Assembly: GCA_027600665.1 (NCBI GenBank)
Contig: JADGJL010000019.1
Coordinates: 1 to 64,000 of the forward strand
Origin: Irineochytrium annulatum
Lineage: Eukaryota > Chytridiomycota > Chytridiomycetes > Chytridiales > Chytridiaceae
Reading direction: 5' to 3'
DNA: 64,000 nt
The translations under genes were made by a program, and so were the position numbers. The notes beneath the pieces are model-generated. The model was not told the origin of the DNA. It ran no database searches and was given only the letters and a program-made list of their open reading frames with translations. Every line of letters starts with the position of its first letter. Position 1 is the first letter of the stretch. This document shows, piece by piece, positions 12,469 through 23,600 of this stretch.

Positions 12469-13319
12469 AGTGAGTGGTTGGGTTGAGGAGGTCGCGAAGG
12501 AAAAAGTTGATGGAAAATTGCCCGATGCGAAATTGCTTTTGACAATGTCGAGTGTGAGTGAACCTTCGTGTTGATGCCCCAGGCGGGAGCAGGCTGGTTC
12601 TTTCGTCGATTCTTTACGGCGGTTTGCGTCGAAGTCTCATCAATCGAGTCATAGCGTCCTGAGAGATATCGCAATATGGCGTTCAGGCCGCGCAAGGATT
12701 TGGCATCTGCCTGTTCTTTGCAGCACTCATTCCATCGGCTGGGCGCTGAAGACGAAGGAAGGCTATTCACGTGCGAGAGTTTTCTTTATTGTATGAGCCC
12801 TGCCGATCTGCCCGCCGGCTGGTGCGGGAACGCGAGCAAGAATGGCTTTTCACTCGAACATCCCTTCTCCATGCTTCACTTTTTCAACAGATTTAAATGA
12901 GAAGGGCGACTGTGATAAATCTTTGGAGAAATATGGAACGACGCCGTAGCTGGATGTATCATTGCCATGCACTGGATTGTTACCCGTTGTCCATTTGGCG
13001 TTACTTACTCTTCGTGTGGGCTGCCGTTTATGCACGCTTGCGTCATCCAATTCTGTGTTGGAATCTCTTTATTATTTTGGAGTTGCTCGCCAACATGAAC
13101 ATATATTGGTCGCATCAGTGGCAGGTCGAGTAGTTTTGTAAGATGAACTGATGATGACTGTGACTACGGGAACTACGGGAGTAGCGTCTTCGCTGGCTGT
13201 ACAATGTGAGCCATTTGGGATACTCAGTCCTTGGAAGCTGCATGCATGGGCATGTGTGGAGGTTCGTTCAAAGCGGAGTTCAGAATTCAAGTCCTTTCCT
13301 TCCTTGCCCGCCTCCTTCT
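12469..13319. other. Intergenic, no gene seen
   Basis: A divergent gap between EF-1beta and the membrane-protein gene. The long minus-strand open frame 12258-12770 runs through EF-1beta exon 1 and intron 1 and is not a gene. Confidence 0.55.
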
Positions 13320-14777
13320 ATGGGCGACGGCATCAGCGCACAAGCAGCGGTCATCATCGCGGCATCCTGCGCCGCCGTGCTCCTCATCACCGTCGGCGTC
13401 TTCTGCTTCTTCCTCTGCCGCCAGTATCGGAAGAAGCGAACGGACGGGGTTGCCGCCCGCGGCGGCGTTGGCGGCGCAGACGACGAGGAGTCCGCCGCCA
13501 TCAACCCGGACCCGGCACGCCACCTGCAGCATCCGCAAATGGTCCAGGTCTCCGGGTCGTTCTCCTCCGCGACGAGCGGCGACAGCATCGGGCCGGAGAC
13601 ATCGCGAGCGATGCACCCCCTCCAGCCGCCGTCGTCGGCCCGTTCTACAAACCTTCGCCCTACAACAGGCGCCGACGCTCCCGCCAGTACCGCTGGCAGC
13701 CAGCGGCTCGACTTCTTGAATCACGACCCATTCGACGAGCCCGACTTTCCCGAGGCCGCAGGCGCCGGATGTCCGAGACCCTTCGACGGCGTCGTGCCGC
13801 ACCCCGCCGGCCCCGAGGCACCTCGCAGGTCTACCGACAATGCTCGCGGGTCCGCAACCACCACCCCTACCAACACCTCGACGCAAACGCCCTCCGAACC
13901 GCTCTTTCAGAGACGGTCTTCTCCGACATCGACCTCCTCGCCCTCGGCCCCCTTCGCGCCCCGCCGCTCGCTCGACAACTTGTACAACCCGTTCGAGCTC
14001 TCGCGCGACCGCAGCCTGAACCCGGCGCAGCCGCAGCCGCGCCCGCCCCCGCGCGCGGCGTCCGTCCACGCCATGTCGCTCCCCCGCGCGCCGCCAAGGC
14101 CGCCCACACCCCCTCCGCGCGTCGACAGCTCCTACAGCAACAGTGACGTTCCGCCGCTGCCCGAGATCCGCGTGTCGGGCGCGGATTCCGACGAGCCGCC
14201 GGCGGACGACGACGACGACGACGACGAGGACGGCGACGACGGGATCAAGTGGATAGCCCCCAAGATCACATCCCTGCCTGTCTCGCGGGACCCGGACCCG
14301 GGCGACATGCTGTGGCGCGTGGCCATGCACTACCGGAGCTCGCTGTACAGCGATTTCGGGACGGACGACGACGACGGCCGCGGCGACGGCGTGGGGTCGA
14401 GGAGCGTGTCGCCGCTCGCGGATGGGCTGGAGGACGAGGAGGAGGACGAGGAGGAGCGGGAGGACGTGTGGTACTCGCGACCGACGGTGGGCGGGATGGC
14501 CGGGAGGGGACGCGGCGCGGATGTGGCAGACGGGGATGGGCGATGGTTGACGGCGTGCGGTGACAGCGACGCCGGGAGCAAGCCCATGATTCCAGTGGCT
14601 GTGGCAGAGCCCGGATGGATGCGGCGGGAGGAGTCGCCGGCGTCGACGCTGCCGGAGATTAGTGACATCATTGGGCGCGTGGATAAGAACGGGAAGGAGA
14701 AGCTGAGTCTGACGGAGGAGCTGGAGTCGCTTTGGTCGTTGAAGTGCGACCCGTCGCGGTGGTCTGGAGAAGCATGA
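13320..14777 (+). CDS. Single-pass membrane protein with long disordered cytosolic tail
   Basis: Unknown family; 485 aa from the ATG at 13320. The very short N-terminus (MGDGISAQ) runs straight into one hydrophobic segment (AAVIIAASCAAVLLITVGVFCFF), followed by basic CRQYRKKR, so the tail should face the cytosol (positive-inside rule). The tail is rich in Pro, Ser and Arg, with a run of about nine Asp (DDDDDDDE) near 14205-14240 and several Glu/Asp clusters. The frame is open upstream to 13206, but those codons look non-coding. The layout resembles fungal wall-stress or polarity proteins that keep only membrane anchor and tail; this is only analogy. A 5' exon with a signal peptide cannot be excluded. 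Confidence 0.6.
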   Translation: MGDGISAQAAVIIAASCAAVLLITVGVFCFFLCRQYRKKRTDGVAARGGVGGADDEESAAINPDPARHLQHPQMVQVSGSFSSATSGDSIGPETSRAMHPLQPPSSARSTNLRPTTGADAPASTAGSQRLDFLNHDPFDEPDFPEAAGAGCPRPFDGVVPHPAGPEAPRRSTDNARGSATTTPTNTSTQTPSEPLFQRRSSPTSTSSPSAPFAPRRSLDNLYNPFELSRDRSLNPAQPQPRPPPRAASVHAMSLPRAPPRPPTPPPRVDSSYSNSDVPPLPEIRVSGADSDEPPADDDDDDDEDGDDGIKWIAPKITSLPVSRDPDPGDMLWRVAMHYRSSLYSDFGTDDDDGRGDGVGSRSVSPLADGLEDEEEDEEEREDVWYSRPTVGGMAGRGRGADVADGDGRWLTACGDSDAGSKPMIPVAVAEPGWMRREESPASTLPEISDIIGRVDKNGKEKLSLTEELESLWSLKCDPSRWSGEA

Positions 14778-15118
14778 TTGTGATGGGAAGTGAGGGAGTG
14801 CGGCGTGCGCTTGTATTTATTATTGTATTTAGTGGTTCAGTGCGTTTCGCCTTGTTTTCGCGTAGTCTTTGTAGTGTCCGTGTGGATATGTTGTCGTGAC
14901 CTTTTTAGCTTCTACTCTGTGACAACTGTGTCCTACAGCTATGTAACTGCAATCCTTCATCCTTTCACCCCCGTCGATCACATTAATATGCTCTGTTTGT
15001 AGTATGTAAAGTTGTTAACCCTTCGTTTTTGTTCACATATTTATCGTCCAATGGATTATGCACTGGGCACAGGAGGACGCTGGTCTTTCTGCTGTAAATA
15101 TGGCCAACCACAGATCGA
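14778..15118. other. Intergenic, no gene seen
   Basis: A short tandem-gene gap, T-rich in its first half (likely the 3' UTR of the membrane-protein gene). Nothing else recognised. Confidence 0.55.
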
Positions 15119-16451
15119 ATGGATGATTCTGTGACTCCGCCATGCAAAGCCATGCGTTTCTGTGAAGAAATGATTCGGACGCTGTTCAAAAAGACCAACA
15201 ACCTCCTGTTGAGCCGCAGTGCTATCCTTACCTCCCTCAACTCGACGTCCCCGTCCGTCAACTCTACATCCGTCGTCTCGATGGGCGCCACAAACTCCAC
15301 CAAACGCTCCTCGTCAGTGTCCGCCGCACCAGCCGCAGCCGCCGCGCAGGTCCCGACCCCCACCGTTGTCCCCGCCGCCGACAGCACCACCGCCTCGTCA
15401 CCCGCTGCCCCGACACCCGTTCCTACCGCTGCCGCGCCAGCACCTTCTTCAGTTGCTCCCTCCTCAGAGAACATCTTTTTCTTCGACATCGACAACTGGT
15501 AAGACCAGAAGAAGAAGACGTCAAGGCATCTCGCCCAGACGACCCCGTCGACGCCTCCCGTTTTAACGCTGCCTTGCTTTTCCTCCAGTCTCTACCACAA
15601 GTCCACCGGCATCTACCTCCTCATGGGCGAGCGCATCCGATCCTACATCCTCTCCATGGGCCACTCGCAAATCGAGGCTGAGGAGCTCCACAAAAGGTAC
15701 TACGTCGAGTACGGCCTCGCCATCCGCGGGCTCGTGAAGCACCACCAGATTGACCCCGTCGAATACGACCGCGTCGTGGACGGCGGCCTGCCGCTCGAGA
15801 AGGTACTGCAGAGGGATGACTCGCTCAGGGCCATGTTGGAGGGGATGAGAGGCGTCAGGAAGTGGTGTTGCACGAACGCCGGGTTGGCTGTACGTGTCCT
15901 TTCTTTCTTTCTTTTTTTTCCTCTCTCTTCCTTTATGTATAAACTTGTGTGGGAAATTGAAACCATCAATTTAACTAATATAATTCATAGCACGCGAAAC
16001 GGGTTTTGAACATCCTCGGCATCTCGGACCTCTTCGAGGGCATCACGTACTGCGACTACAGCGAGCCCGACTTCAAGTGTAAGCCCGAGCGGGCTTTCTA
16101 CGACCGCGCGATGAAGGAGGCCGGCGTTTCGGCCGACGCGAAGGTCTGGTTCGTGGACGACTCGGCTGCCAACGTGGACGCGGCCGTCGAGCTGGGTTGG
16201 ACGGTCGTGCACGTGGCCGACACCCTGCCGTCCAAGCACGGACACCACCAGGTCACTGACATCCACGACCTACCGAAGGTATGGAACAACTCACTCCTTG
16301 GCGATGTTGCCTCTGGTATGCTTAAACAAGTTCACAGGTCTTGCCTGAATTTTGGCCCGACTGGAAGCCGAAACCCGCCGTTGAGGAAGGCGAGCAGGGG
16401 CAGACGGACTCGGGGATTGTATCCGACGCGGGCTCGGCTGACAAGGCGTAG
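15119..16451 (+). CDS. SDT1: HAD-family pyrimidine 5'-nucleotidase (SDT1-like)
   Basis: Phosphatase of the haloacid dehalogenase superfamily that dephosphorylates pyrimidine nucleotides (in yeast also 6-azauracil monophosphate). Exons 15119-15498, 15589-15889, 15991-16278 and 16338-16451 give 360 aa. Motif I is FFFDIDNCLYHKSTGIY; the nucleophile is the Asp of DID, and the first splice junction lies inside it (DN/CLY). Motif II is CCTNAGLAHA, and KPERAFYDRAMKEAG plus WFVDDSAANVDAA form motifs III and IV. About 120 N-terminal residues are Ser/Ala/Pro-rich and not part of the fold. The true start may be a later ATG (for example MGATNSTK at 15281). The C-terminus is acidic and disordered. Confidence 0.9.
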
Positions 16452-17103
16452 AGTTTGTCGTTTCGTAGAGTTTTTCATTTCAAGCGGGAGAACGATCCCC
16501 AGATGACATTGCAGACGACATTGCAGAAGGACCTTGTTTACCGATGTTCTCTACCAAAATTATGTGGACATTTCATGAAAGATGGCTGAATATATTTTAA
16601 TTGCATTGCACTGAATCATCGCTTGTGAGTACTGGAGTATGCCGATGGCGCACATAGCAAAATATCCAACTGTTAGGGAAAGCATAGACTCACCGTGCGT
16701 CTTGCACTGTGAGGATGGAAGAGCAAAGCTTGGCATAAGAATGCTTGCTGGTGAAGGTGGAGTGCCGGGTTTCTAGGTTGCGAGACACCTTCGTGAAGAC
16801 ATCGCGGCAACTCCTAAAGCACTGGTGTTTCATGCAAGCTGGAAAGGGGGGACCGGCAATTCCTGACAAGTTCGTCCATTATTACGAAAGACGCTGCCCG
16901 CACGAGCAGCCTGCACCCTTATCCGTGGCCAAGCAACGATCGGCCTGCGAGCATGACCGGAAACACTGAATTCGTGAGCTGAGCTGGTGCCTTGCAGGTC
17001 GCAGGTTGCAAGGACTCGCCCCTATCTCGATTGAACTCCCCGTCCGTCCTCCGAACCCTCTCCCATCCAAGGAGGCCCGTTCGCAGGCCTGCAAACTGGA
17101 TCC
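16452..17103. other. Intergenic, no gene seen
   Basis: A tandem-gene gap between SDT1 and the bHLH gene. No supported frame or RNA. Confidence 0.55.
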
Positions 17104-18928
17104 ATGTTCTCGCGTACAATGCCGGCGACGGCGTATCCGAACTCGAACGTGTTCACTTTCCAGATCTCGACGAGTGAGTGGGAGGAGAGAGCTCGGCATT
17201 TCATTCCCGCATGTCTAACGGCCTTTCCACCCTCGTCCTTCACCAACTCTTCGTGCTTCTGCAGAGAACCCACCTCAGCGGCAGTCTCCGGTCGCTTCTC
17301 CGAATGGCGCATCCCGAAGCATGCATGATCCCGTTCGACGCGCGAACCACAACGCGATTGAGCGTGCGCGTCGCGAATCCCTCAACATCCGATTCCAGGA
17401 GCTGGCTCAGGGGATCCCTTCCCTCAACTCGGTCCGCAAGCCTTCAAAAGCCGTCATCGTCGCCCGAGCGATTGACCACGTGGTCGAATCGAACGCGAGG
17501 ATCGAAGTAAAGTCGCGGGCGCTTGCAACGATCCGGGAGAGAAATCAGGAGCTGCTCATGGAGGTCAACCGACTGCGCGACATTCTCGGCCTACCGCTGG
17601 AGAGCGAGGAGATCTTGGTGGATGAGGACATGCTTCATGAGGCTTCTCTCGCGGCGGCCGCTGCGACACAGGCGTCTCGTCAATCATTCGCTCATGCGTC
17701 GGCCTCTACCGACAACTACTTCATCAACGGAGACATGAGCGGCCTGGCCACCCCCACTTCCGCCATGTCGTCACCGGTTACGAACGGCGAATTGCATATG
17801 GGGCGGCAGGGCGGACCTGGCAGCCCCGACGGCATGATGGACGACCTAGAAGACGAGGAGCAGGACTCTTTCCGTCTGCAGCAGTATCATCAGCAGCAAC
17901 AATATCAAAAACAACAACAGCAGCATCACCAGCAGCAGGCGACACAGAATGCTAGCTTCATGCCGCCGAACGCCCTGAAAACTCCGCCGGCAGAGTCTCC
18001 GGGAGTAGAGGATGTCAACATGGGCTCTTCCCGGCAGCAAGCCCAGAGCTTCCACGGCGAGGTGTACGCCCAAACTGACCGCTTTAACGCCTTCGACGAC
18101 GAATCGTTGACACAACTGCTTCACTCCACATCCGTCCCCACGACCCAGCAGAACCACTTCCAACAACATCACCAGCAGCACCTTCAACAACCTATGCCAG
18201 TCCCGATCCCGAGCCCCGGGCGGAGACCGTCACACGCTTACCACCCCGCCGCACATCAATATCACAGCCACCAACAGGATCCCGTCGCGGGCGTCTCGCT
18301 CTCGTCCTCGCTCCACTCCTTCTCCACGGCCTCGCAATCCTTCCACCAACCCTTCGGCTCCCTCACCGCCGCCACACCGACGACCGCGTCAAGCAGTGGC
18401 GCCGCCCACCACCAACACCAGTCCCACTCCCACCACACCGGCTCGGCAGCGGGGGTGATGCCGAGCCCCGCGACGTCCATGATCGGCCAGCCCGATCGCA
18501 TGGGCTCGCTCGGCAGCTTGACGCTCGAGGACGAGCTCCTCAAAGCCCGGAAAACGCCCATCCCGCTCGTGTCGAGCCCGAGCCCGAGCGGCGCGCCCGG
18601 TTTGATCCACCAGAGGCTCCAGCGGGAGAGGAGGGGCGCGGGGTTGGTCGTTGTTGGCGACGGCGACGGCGGGGAGGCGTTTGCGGGCGACGAACATGGG
18701 GTTGCGGAGGAGGGAGGAGGATGGGTTGAACGGACGGTCCGAAGTCGGAAGAGCACGCCGGAGCTCGGTGGCGTTGCGTCACGGAGGGAGCATGGTGCCG
18801 GCAGGGCCTTGTACGTGGGAGGGACGCCGATGGCCATAACGGGGTCGACCGATCGGTCGCCGGAGAAGAGCAGGGCTGCAATGGGGGGTGTTACGAGAGG
18901 CGTGGTTGCGGGAACGTTGCAGAAGTGA
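17104..18928 (+). CDS. bHLH transcription factor with Gln/His-rich middle
   Basis: Exons 17104-17173 and 17265-18928 (91-nt intron) give 577 aa. The bHLH lies near residues 42-105: basic region RRANHNAIERARRESLN, helix 1 IRFQELAQGIP, loop, helix 2 KPSKAVIVARAIDHV. The H-N-x-x-E-R-x-R-R pattern is that of E-box (CANNTG) binders of the USF/Max/Cbf1 type. An additional heptad-like stretch after helix 2 (RIEVKSRALATIRERNQELL, then NRLRDILGL) may act as a dimerising zipper. The rest is low complexity: Gln/His tracts near 17880-17945 and 18160-18280, and Ser/Pro stretches. I cannot assign a specific orthologue. The start is supported by the splice junction joining ...FQISTK to NPPQRQSPVASP. Confidence 0.87.
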
Positions 18929-20012
18929 TGTGACTTAACGACGCCAGGAGTGTTGGTGCTTTCAACGTGTGACAGCCCCGCATTGGGCCTTGCAGAATTA
19001 AATACGTGCTGCGTTTAGTCTCCCTTGTCTTCTTTCTGCTCTCTTACACCATTGTTTTAATACAAATCAACCTTTTGTTACTTTTGAAACCCATGTCTAC
19101 TTTTTACAATGCCATGATCTTTGGAAATTCACAACCACCATTTATTGATATCACCTCTCGGTCTCTCCTTGTTTTATTGTCTCTGCTGTTGTTACATTCG
19201 TGCTTTACGGTGCTTGACTTTACTTACCCATTAAAATGTAGTGTAGCTCGTGTGAGTACATCAGCTGGTTGTTGAAGGGGCGGTAATCGCTTCTTCTAAT
19301 AGCGACCCGTTCCTCGGCTCATCTCCTTTAGTGTAATTTATTGTATACTTGCTTGAGAGTTATGGGCAGTCAGGACACCTCCATCCAGCTTGAAGTGGAA
19401 AGTCTTTCTCTGCTCATCTCCACAAATTCGACGCTCCTAGGGCCCCAGCGCTGACAGCGCTATCGGCGGATGGTGGTTGGGAGGGGTTCGGAGGTTGCGA
19501 CGAGGCTGAGCATCGACCCTAATGCTCCTGGGAGTTGCGCAATACCTCTATCGCCAGAAGGCACCAAAGGATGCAGCAGGCGCTGGAGTGTTGGGGTGGC
19601 TGCAAGGCAACAACTCCTGTGTCGGCTTCTGCAGCTGGAACTGAGTTGTTGAACGAACGGTGGCAAAGACGAACGCGCTGCGAACGCTTGGCTTGAGTTG
19701 ATAACGAGTAACGGCTGCGTTACCGGGTCGGGAGCACGGTAGGGGAGAGATCGTGTATGCTTTAGCGGTTCGGAGCATTGGCTGGGTCAATTACTCTTCC
19801 GCGTTGGGTTGTTGTCGACTACGAACGATCAATAATTGTTTGGCCTCCAGACACGACACTTTTCAGGACCATCTAGTTCGTGAGGAGGGGAAAGTTGAGC
19901 AGTTCAATAAAAGAGCGAGCGCAGGCTTAAATGTCAGGGCTGCGCCACGCGTCATATTAAGTCGACGCGCCGAACAGATTGTCACGTCCTTTTTCTGCAT
20001 TGAATTCGAACA
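18929..20012. other. Intergenic; 5' part of eL41 transcript near the end
   Basis: About 1.1 kb without a supported coding region. The last part must hold the promoter and first exon of eL41. A pyrimidine-rich CCTTTTTCTGC near 19988 is the kind of tract found near ribosomal-protein transcription starts, but that is weak evidence. Confidence 0.5.
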
Positions 20013-20221
20013 AGTATGGGCCTGGATGCTTGCGCTCACATGCTGGATCTTCGCGCGACTAACGACTCTCTGCGTGTGTAGTGCGTGACAAGTGGAGGAA
20101 GAAGAGGCAGCGCCGGCTCAAGAGGAAGAGGAGAAAGATGCGCGCTCGCTCGAAGGTTTGTCCCTTTTCCTCATCTCTTTCGCGCGAGCCCGCTCATCTG
20201 ACTGATGGTGGATCATAGTAA
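20013..20221 (+). CDS. RPL41: 60S ribosomal protein eL41
   Basis: The 25-residue, almost entirely basic ribosomal peptide. Exon 2 (20082-20155) encodes RDKWRKKRQRRLKRKRR and ends MRARSK, unmistakable for eL41. The initiator Met is split: A at 20013 (exon 1, before GTATGG) and TG at 20082-20083, separated by a 68-nt intron (20014-20081). A second intron (20156-20218, 63 nt) lies exactly between the last Lys codon and the TAA (20219-20221). So neither the start nor the stop codon is contiguous with the body of the gene in genomic DNA. This explains why simple ORF calling misses it. Confidence is high for the protein, a little lower for the exact exon 1 boundary. Confidence 0.9.
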
Positions 20222-20686
20222 ACTTGCTGCCCGACGCGGAATTCGAAGACCCAAACGAATGACCGGGGGATTACGGGAGGATGGAGAAAATGTTCAACTC
20301 CCTTTGCATATGTTACTAGTTACGATGATCAATAAATCGAGTTGAATCGACGGCATCTGTTCCTTGAGTTCTCTTGAGCGGGTTGCGTTGCATGGTCGCG
20401 TCCCTGTTTGACGCTTAACATTATTTTCGACCTTAACACTAACTATCATCCGGGAGGCGCGGTATAGGCTTCCCACATCTGCGCGTTTTCGTTTCTTCCC
20501 ATGTATTCCTTTCATGTGCAAGGATATTGAACTGCTGTATAAAGATGAACACTAATGTCTGAGTGATAACTAATTAAACAGGATACAAGCGTGACACACA
20601 CGATTCTCCCTCCTGACACATAACCAACCAACATGGCACGCAGAGTTTCAACCTTTCTTATACATAGAACCTACAAAAGGAGTCAG
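20222..20686. other. Intergenic, no gene seen
   Basis: A convergent gap between eL41 and the IQGAP stop codon. Confidence 0.55.
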
Positions 20687-23600
20687 TCACCGATTAAAGT
20701 GCAGCGCCAAGGCAGGAACATACTTCTTGTTCAGCATATACAACAGCAGGTTCAGGTTAACTTTCGCGCTGTCGAAAAGGACCATGGACTGAACGCCGTC
20801 GTATTGATTTTGCAAAAGGTCCTCGAGCCTCAGCTCCATCTTCTCCGGCGCCTTGACACCGAGGAAAGAAGCCTCCACCATGAATACACCGGCTTCGTCG
20901 GAGGAGATGATGAGGGTGATGTGGCCGTATCTGTGAGCGGCGACACGGGGTTACAATCAGCGACAACCTGTTAAATAATTACTGTTTGGGGCTATAATCA
21001 TCCATAGATATTAAGACGCCTTTCTTCTGCAGCTCTGCCGCCGTGTACTTGAAGGAGCCGTACTGCGGGACGGTGCCGGCCTTGTTGAGCTCCCGGAGGT
21101 GGAAGTATTGGCGTGTGAATGGTAAAGGAGCCTTCTTGCCTTTGCTATTAAAGTGTGATTAATTAAAGGGTGCAAAAATTTAAAAAGCAAGTTGATCCAC
21201 ACGTTTTCTTGTTCCCGAGCTGCGACATGCACGCGGTGATATAGTCGTGGTAAGACTTCTTCTGGTCTTCAAGGTAGCCAGATTTGTCGGAAAGGTGCTT
21301 GAAAGTTTTTTTAAGGGAATCGAGCTCGCGCTTCCGTTGGGTCTTCCGCCTGTGCTTATTCATCATGTCCTACATACAACATGAATACACGCGCAAAAAT
21401 AAACAAATAAAAAAAATTACAAAAAAAAAAAATTTAAGGGCGCATCAGGGTACCTTGGCGATTGCATTCAGCATATCCTGATAATTATTTGCCTTGTTCA
21501 CTACCCCCTGGGCCTCCAGTTTCGCCATATTTTCCAAAGCGCGTCGCTTCAGCTGCGAGAACGTATGGCTGACAATATTGTAAGGCGAGGTACGCACAGG
21601 AGCGTAAGCACCCACCTCGTCCCGTCCGGCTTAAAGACGCTCGATTGGCTCCCAAAGAACAAGGACCCCGACGACCCCAAACCGTCCGACAATGTCCCGC
21701 TTTCAAGATCCTCCGTGCTTGCCCCAGCCTTCTTCTGATCCTTCTTATCCTTGGCGATTAGATGCGCCGCCATTTCTTTCTGGCTCTCCTGAGCAAAAAG
21801 GGTTTCCTCGGTCTCGGTAACGGGAGCTTCGAGAATATCCAAGAGATTGACGCCAGATTGAACTCGAAGGGCAAGGATGACGAGTCGTTTTGTTTCGGAA
21901 AAAAGCTGCTTCATCTTCACATCTTTCTCATCTGAAGGCAATTACACGTAAGAAATGCGACATTAATGATTATGTTACCCTCCGTCTTTGCAAAGCGGTT
22001 AATAAGGGTGAGGCTGACCTCAGGCTGAGGTTTGTCGGACAGCGCGGGAGCCGGACCAAGATCGTTAAGGATTTGACGCAACGGATCATTAGCTTCCGTG
22101 GTCTGCAACGGGTAAGTCTACCAATATGGCGATAACTGAAAGTATTGTACCAACCAGATCTTCGATGTGTTGCATGAGTGCATCGTGCACCTGGTAAATT
22201 TCGTTTGGTGTGATGAGGATGCTCGGTTTTTTCTGCCGGCTCATATCAACAAACTCGTCCATGCCAAAATGCTCTTCGGCCGTCACCACGTTCGCGGCTG
22301 TCAGATAATTAGGTTCCCTATGCTACTCATGCACGAAAAGGGATCGTACCGTCATTGAGGAAGTGGTTGAACTTCTTGGCCGCAATCGAGATGTAAGCAT
22401 TCATTTCAGAAGAGACCTTATCCGTCATCGTCGAAAAAGGCTTGTTTACGGAGATCTGATGGAGAGTTTTGGCGACCTCCGCCAGGTTTTTACGTTGCGT
22501 CGGGGAAACGGTGGATTCGATAACATTGAACGAGTCCGGTGCGCTATTTCGTGTAAAGATACCTGTTTTCGCGACAAACCATAAGACTTACACGATGGCT
22601 GGATTAATGTATCGGTAGTAAATCAAATTTCCAACGAGCTTTAACACCTCGGAGTCATTACCCGGAAATTTTTCCTTCGCGATGACATTAACAAAAAAAA
22701 CCGATCCCGCTCTGTCTGTGTACCTTAATAATTTCTTTCAACTCCATTGCAATGTAACGGATTCCAAATGGCATGGTTTTTAAAGAACCGATGATGGCGT
22801 TAAGAAACTGATCAGTAATGTCCTTCAGCTTCTTTGTGTCTACCGGAGGTAAGCGATGATGACTACAAGTAAAACATACTCTTCGACTGTCGAAGCATAA
22901 CCTCAGGGTCCGCAGCGGCCTGCGCTGCAGTTGCATCGTATGCTCTCTTGCTCTGCTCACCGGTTTTGGATTCCTCTTCCCGGATCAGATTTTTATATAT
23001 CTATTTTTGTTAGTGGGGAGACATATCAAAGCAACACTGACAAAGAGCGGATCGCACTCCAGCTCGAGCGAAGAGTCCGAAAGGATAATCCTCAGCAAAG
23101 GCTGTAACAGGTCGCGCAAGAATTGAGTCTCTTTCGCGCCACTGGCTCCCCGCATCAGTACATAACAGGTAAAGTATAGAAATCGCGAGCGTACCGAGTG
23201 TAATGCAGAACTAGCTTGATGAAGAACGGGTTCGAGCGCCAAAACTCATCAATTTTTGAAATCTCGTCAACCTCAATTTTAATTGCAGTCTTCGAACAGG
23301 TTAAAGAACGTAATCTTAAAGTGAGTCACCTTGATAAGGCTCAACAAAAGATACTCTTCCCTAGTGTTCTGCGCGTAACCGTACAGCGTGAGCACCACCT
23401 GCTCGAGGAACTTAATCACGCTCCCGCCGCTCTTCTTATTCAAAGTGAACATCGTCTTAGCAAGGTACGCCGGCTGCGTTTGGAGAAGGTAGAAGAGCTG
23501 TTGGTACAACTCGTATTTCGCCCTCGCCTCCTTATCCATACTTTTATGCGAAAACGGATCGTGATCCTTCTCGGCGACAGAATCGCCAGACAAAGTAAGC

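Noticed and set aside
12258..12770. 170-codon minus-strand open frame
   Set aside because: It runs through EF-1beta exon 1 and its intron in another frame; the spliced EF-1beta model explains the region.
13287..14330. 347-codon minus-strand open frame opposite the membrane-protein gene
   Set aside because: Arg/Gly/Val-rich shadow frame produced by GC-rich third positions; the plus-strand frame has the membrane helix and acidic tract.
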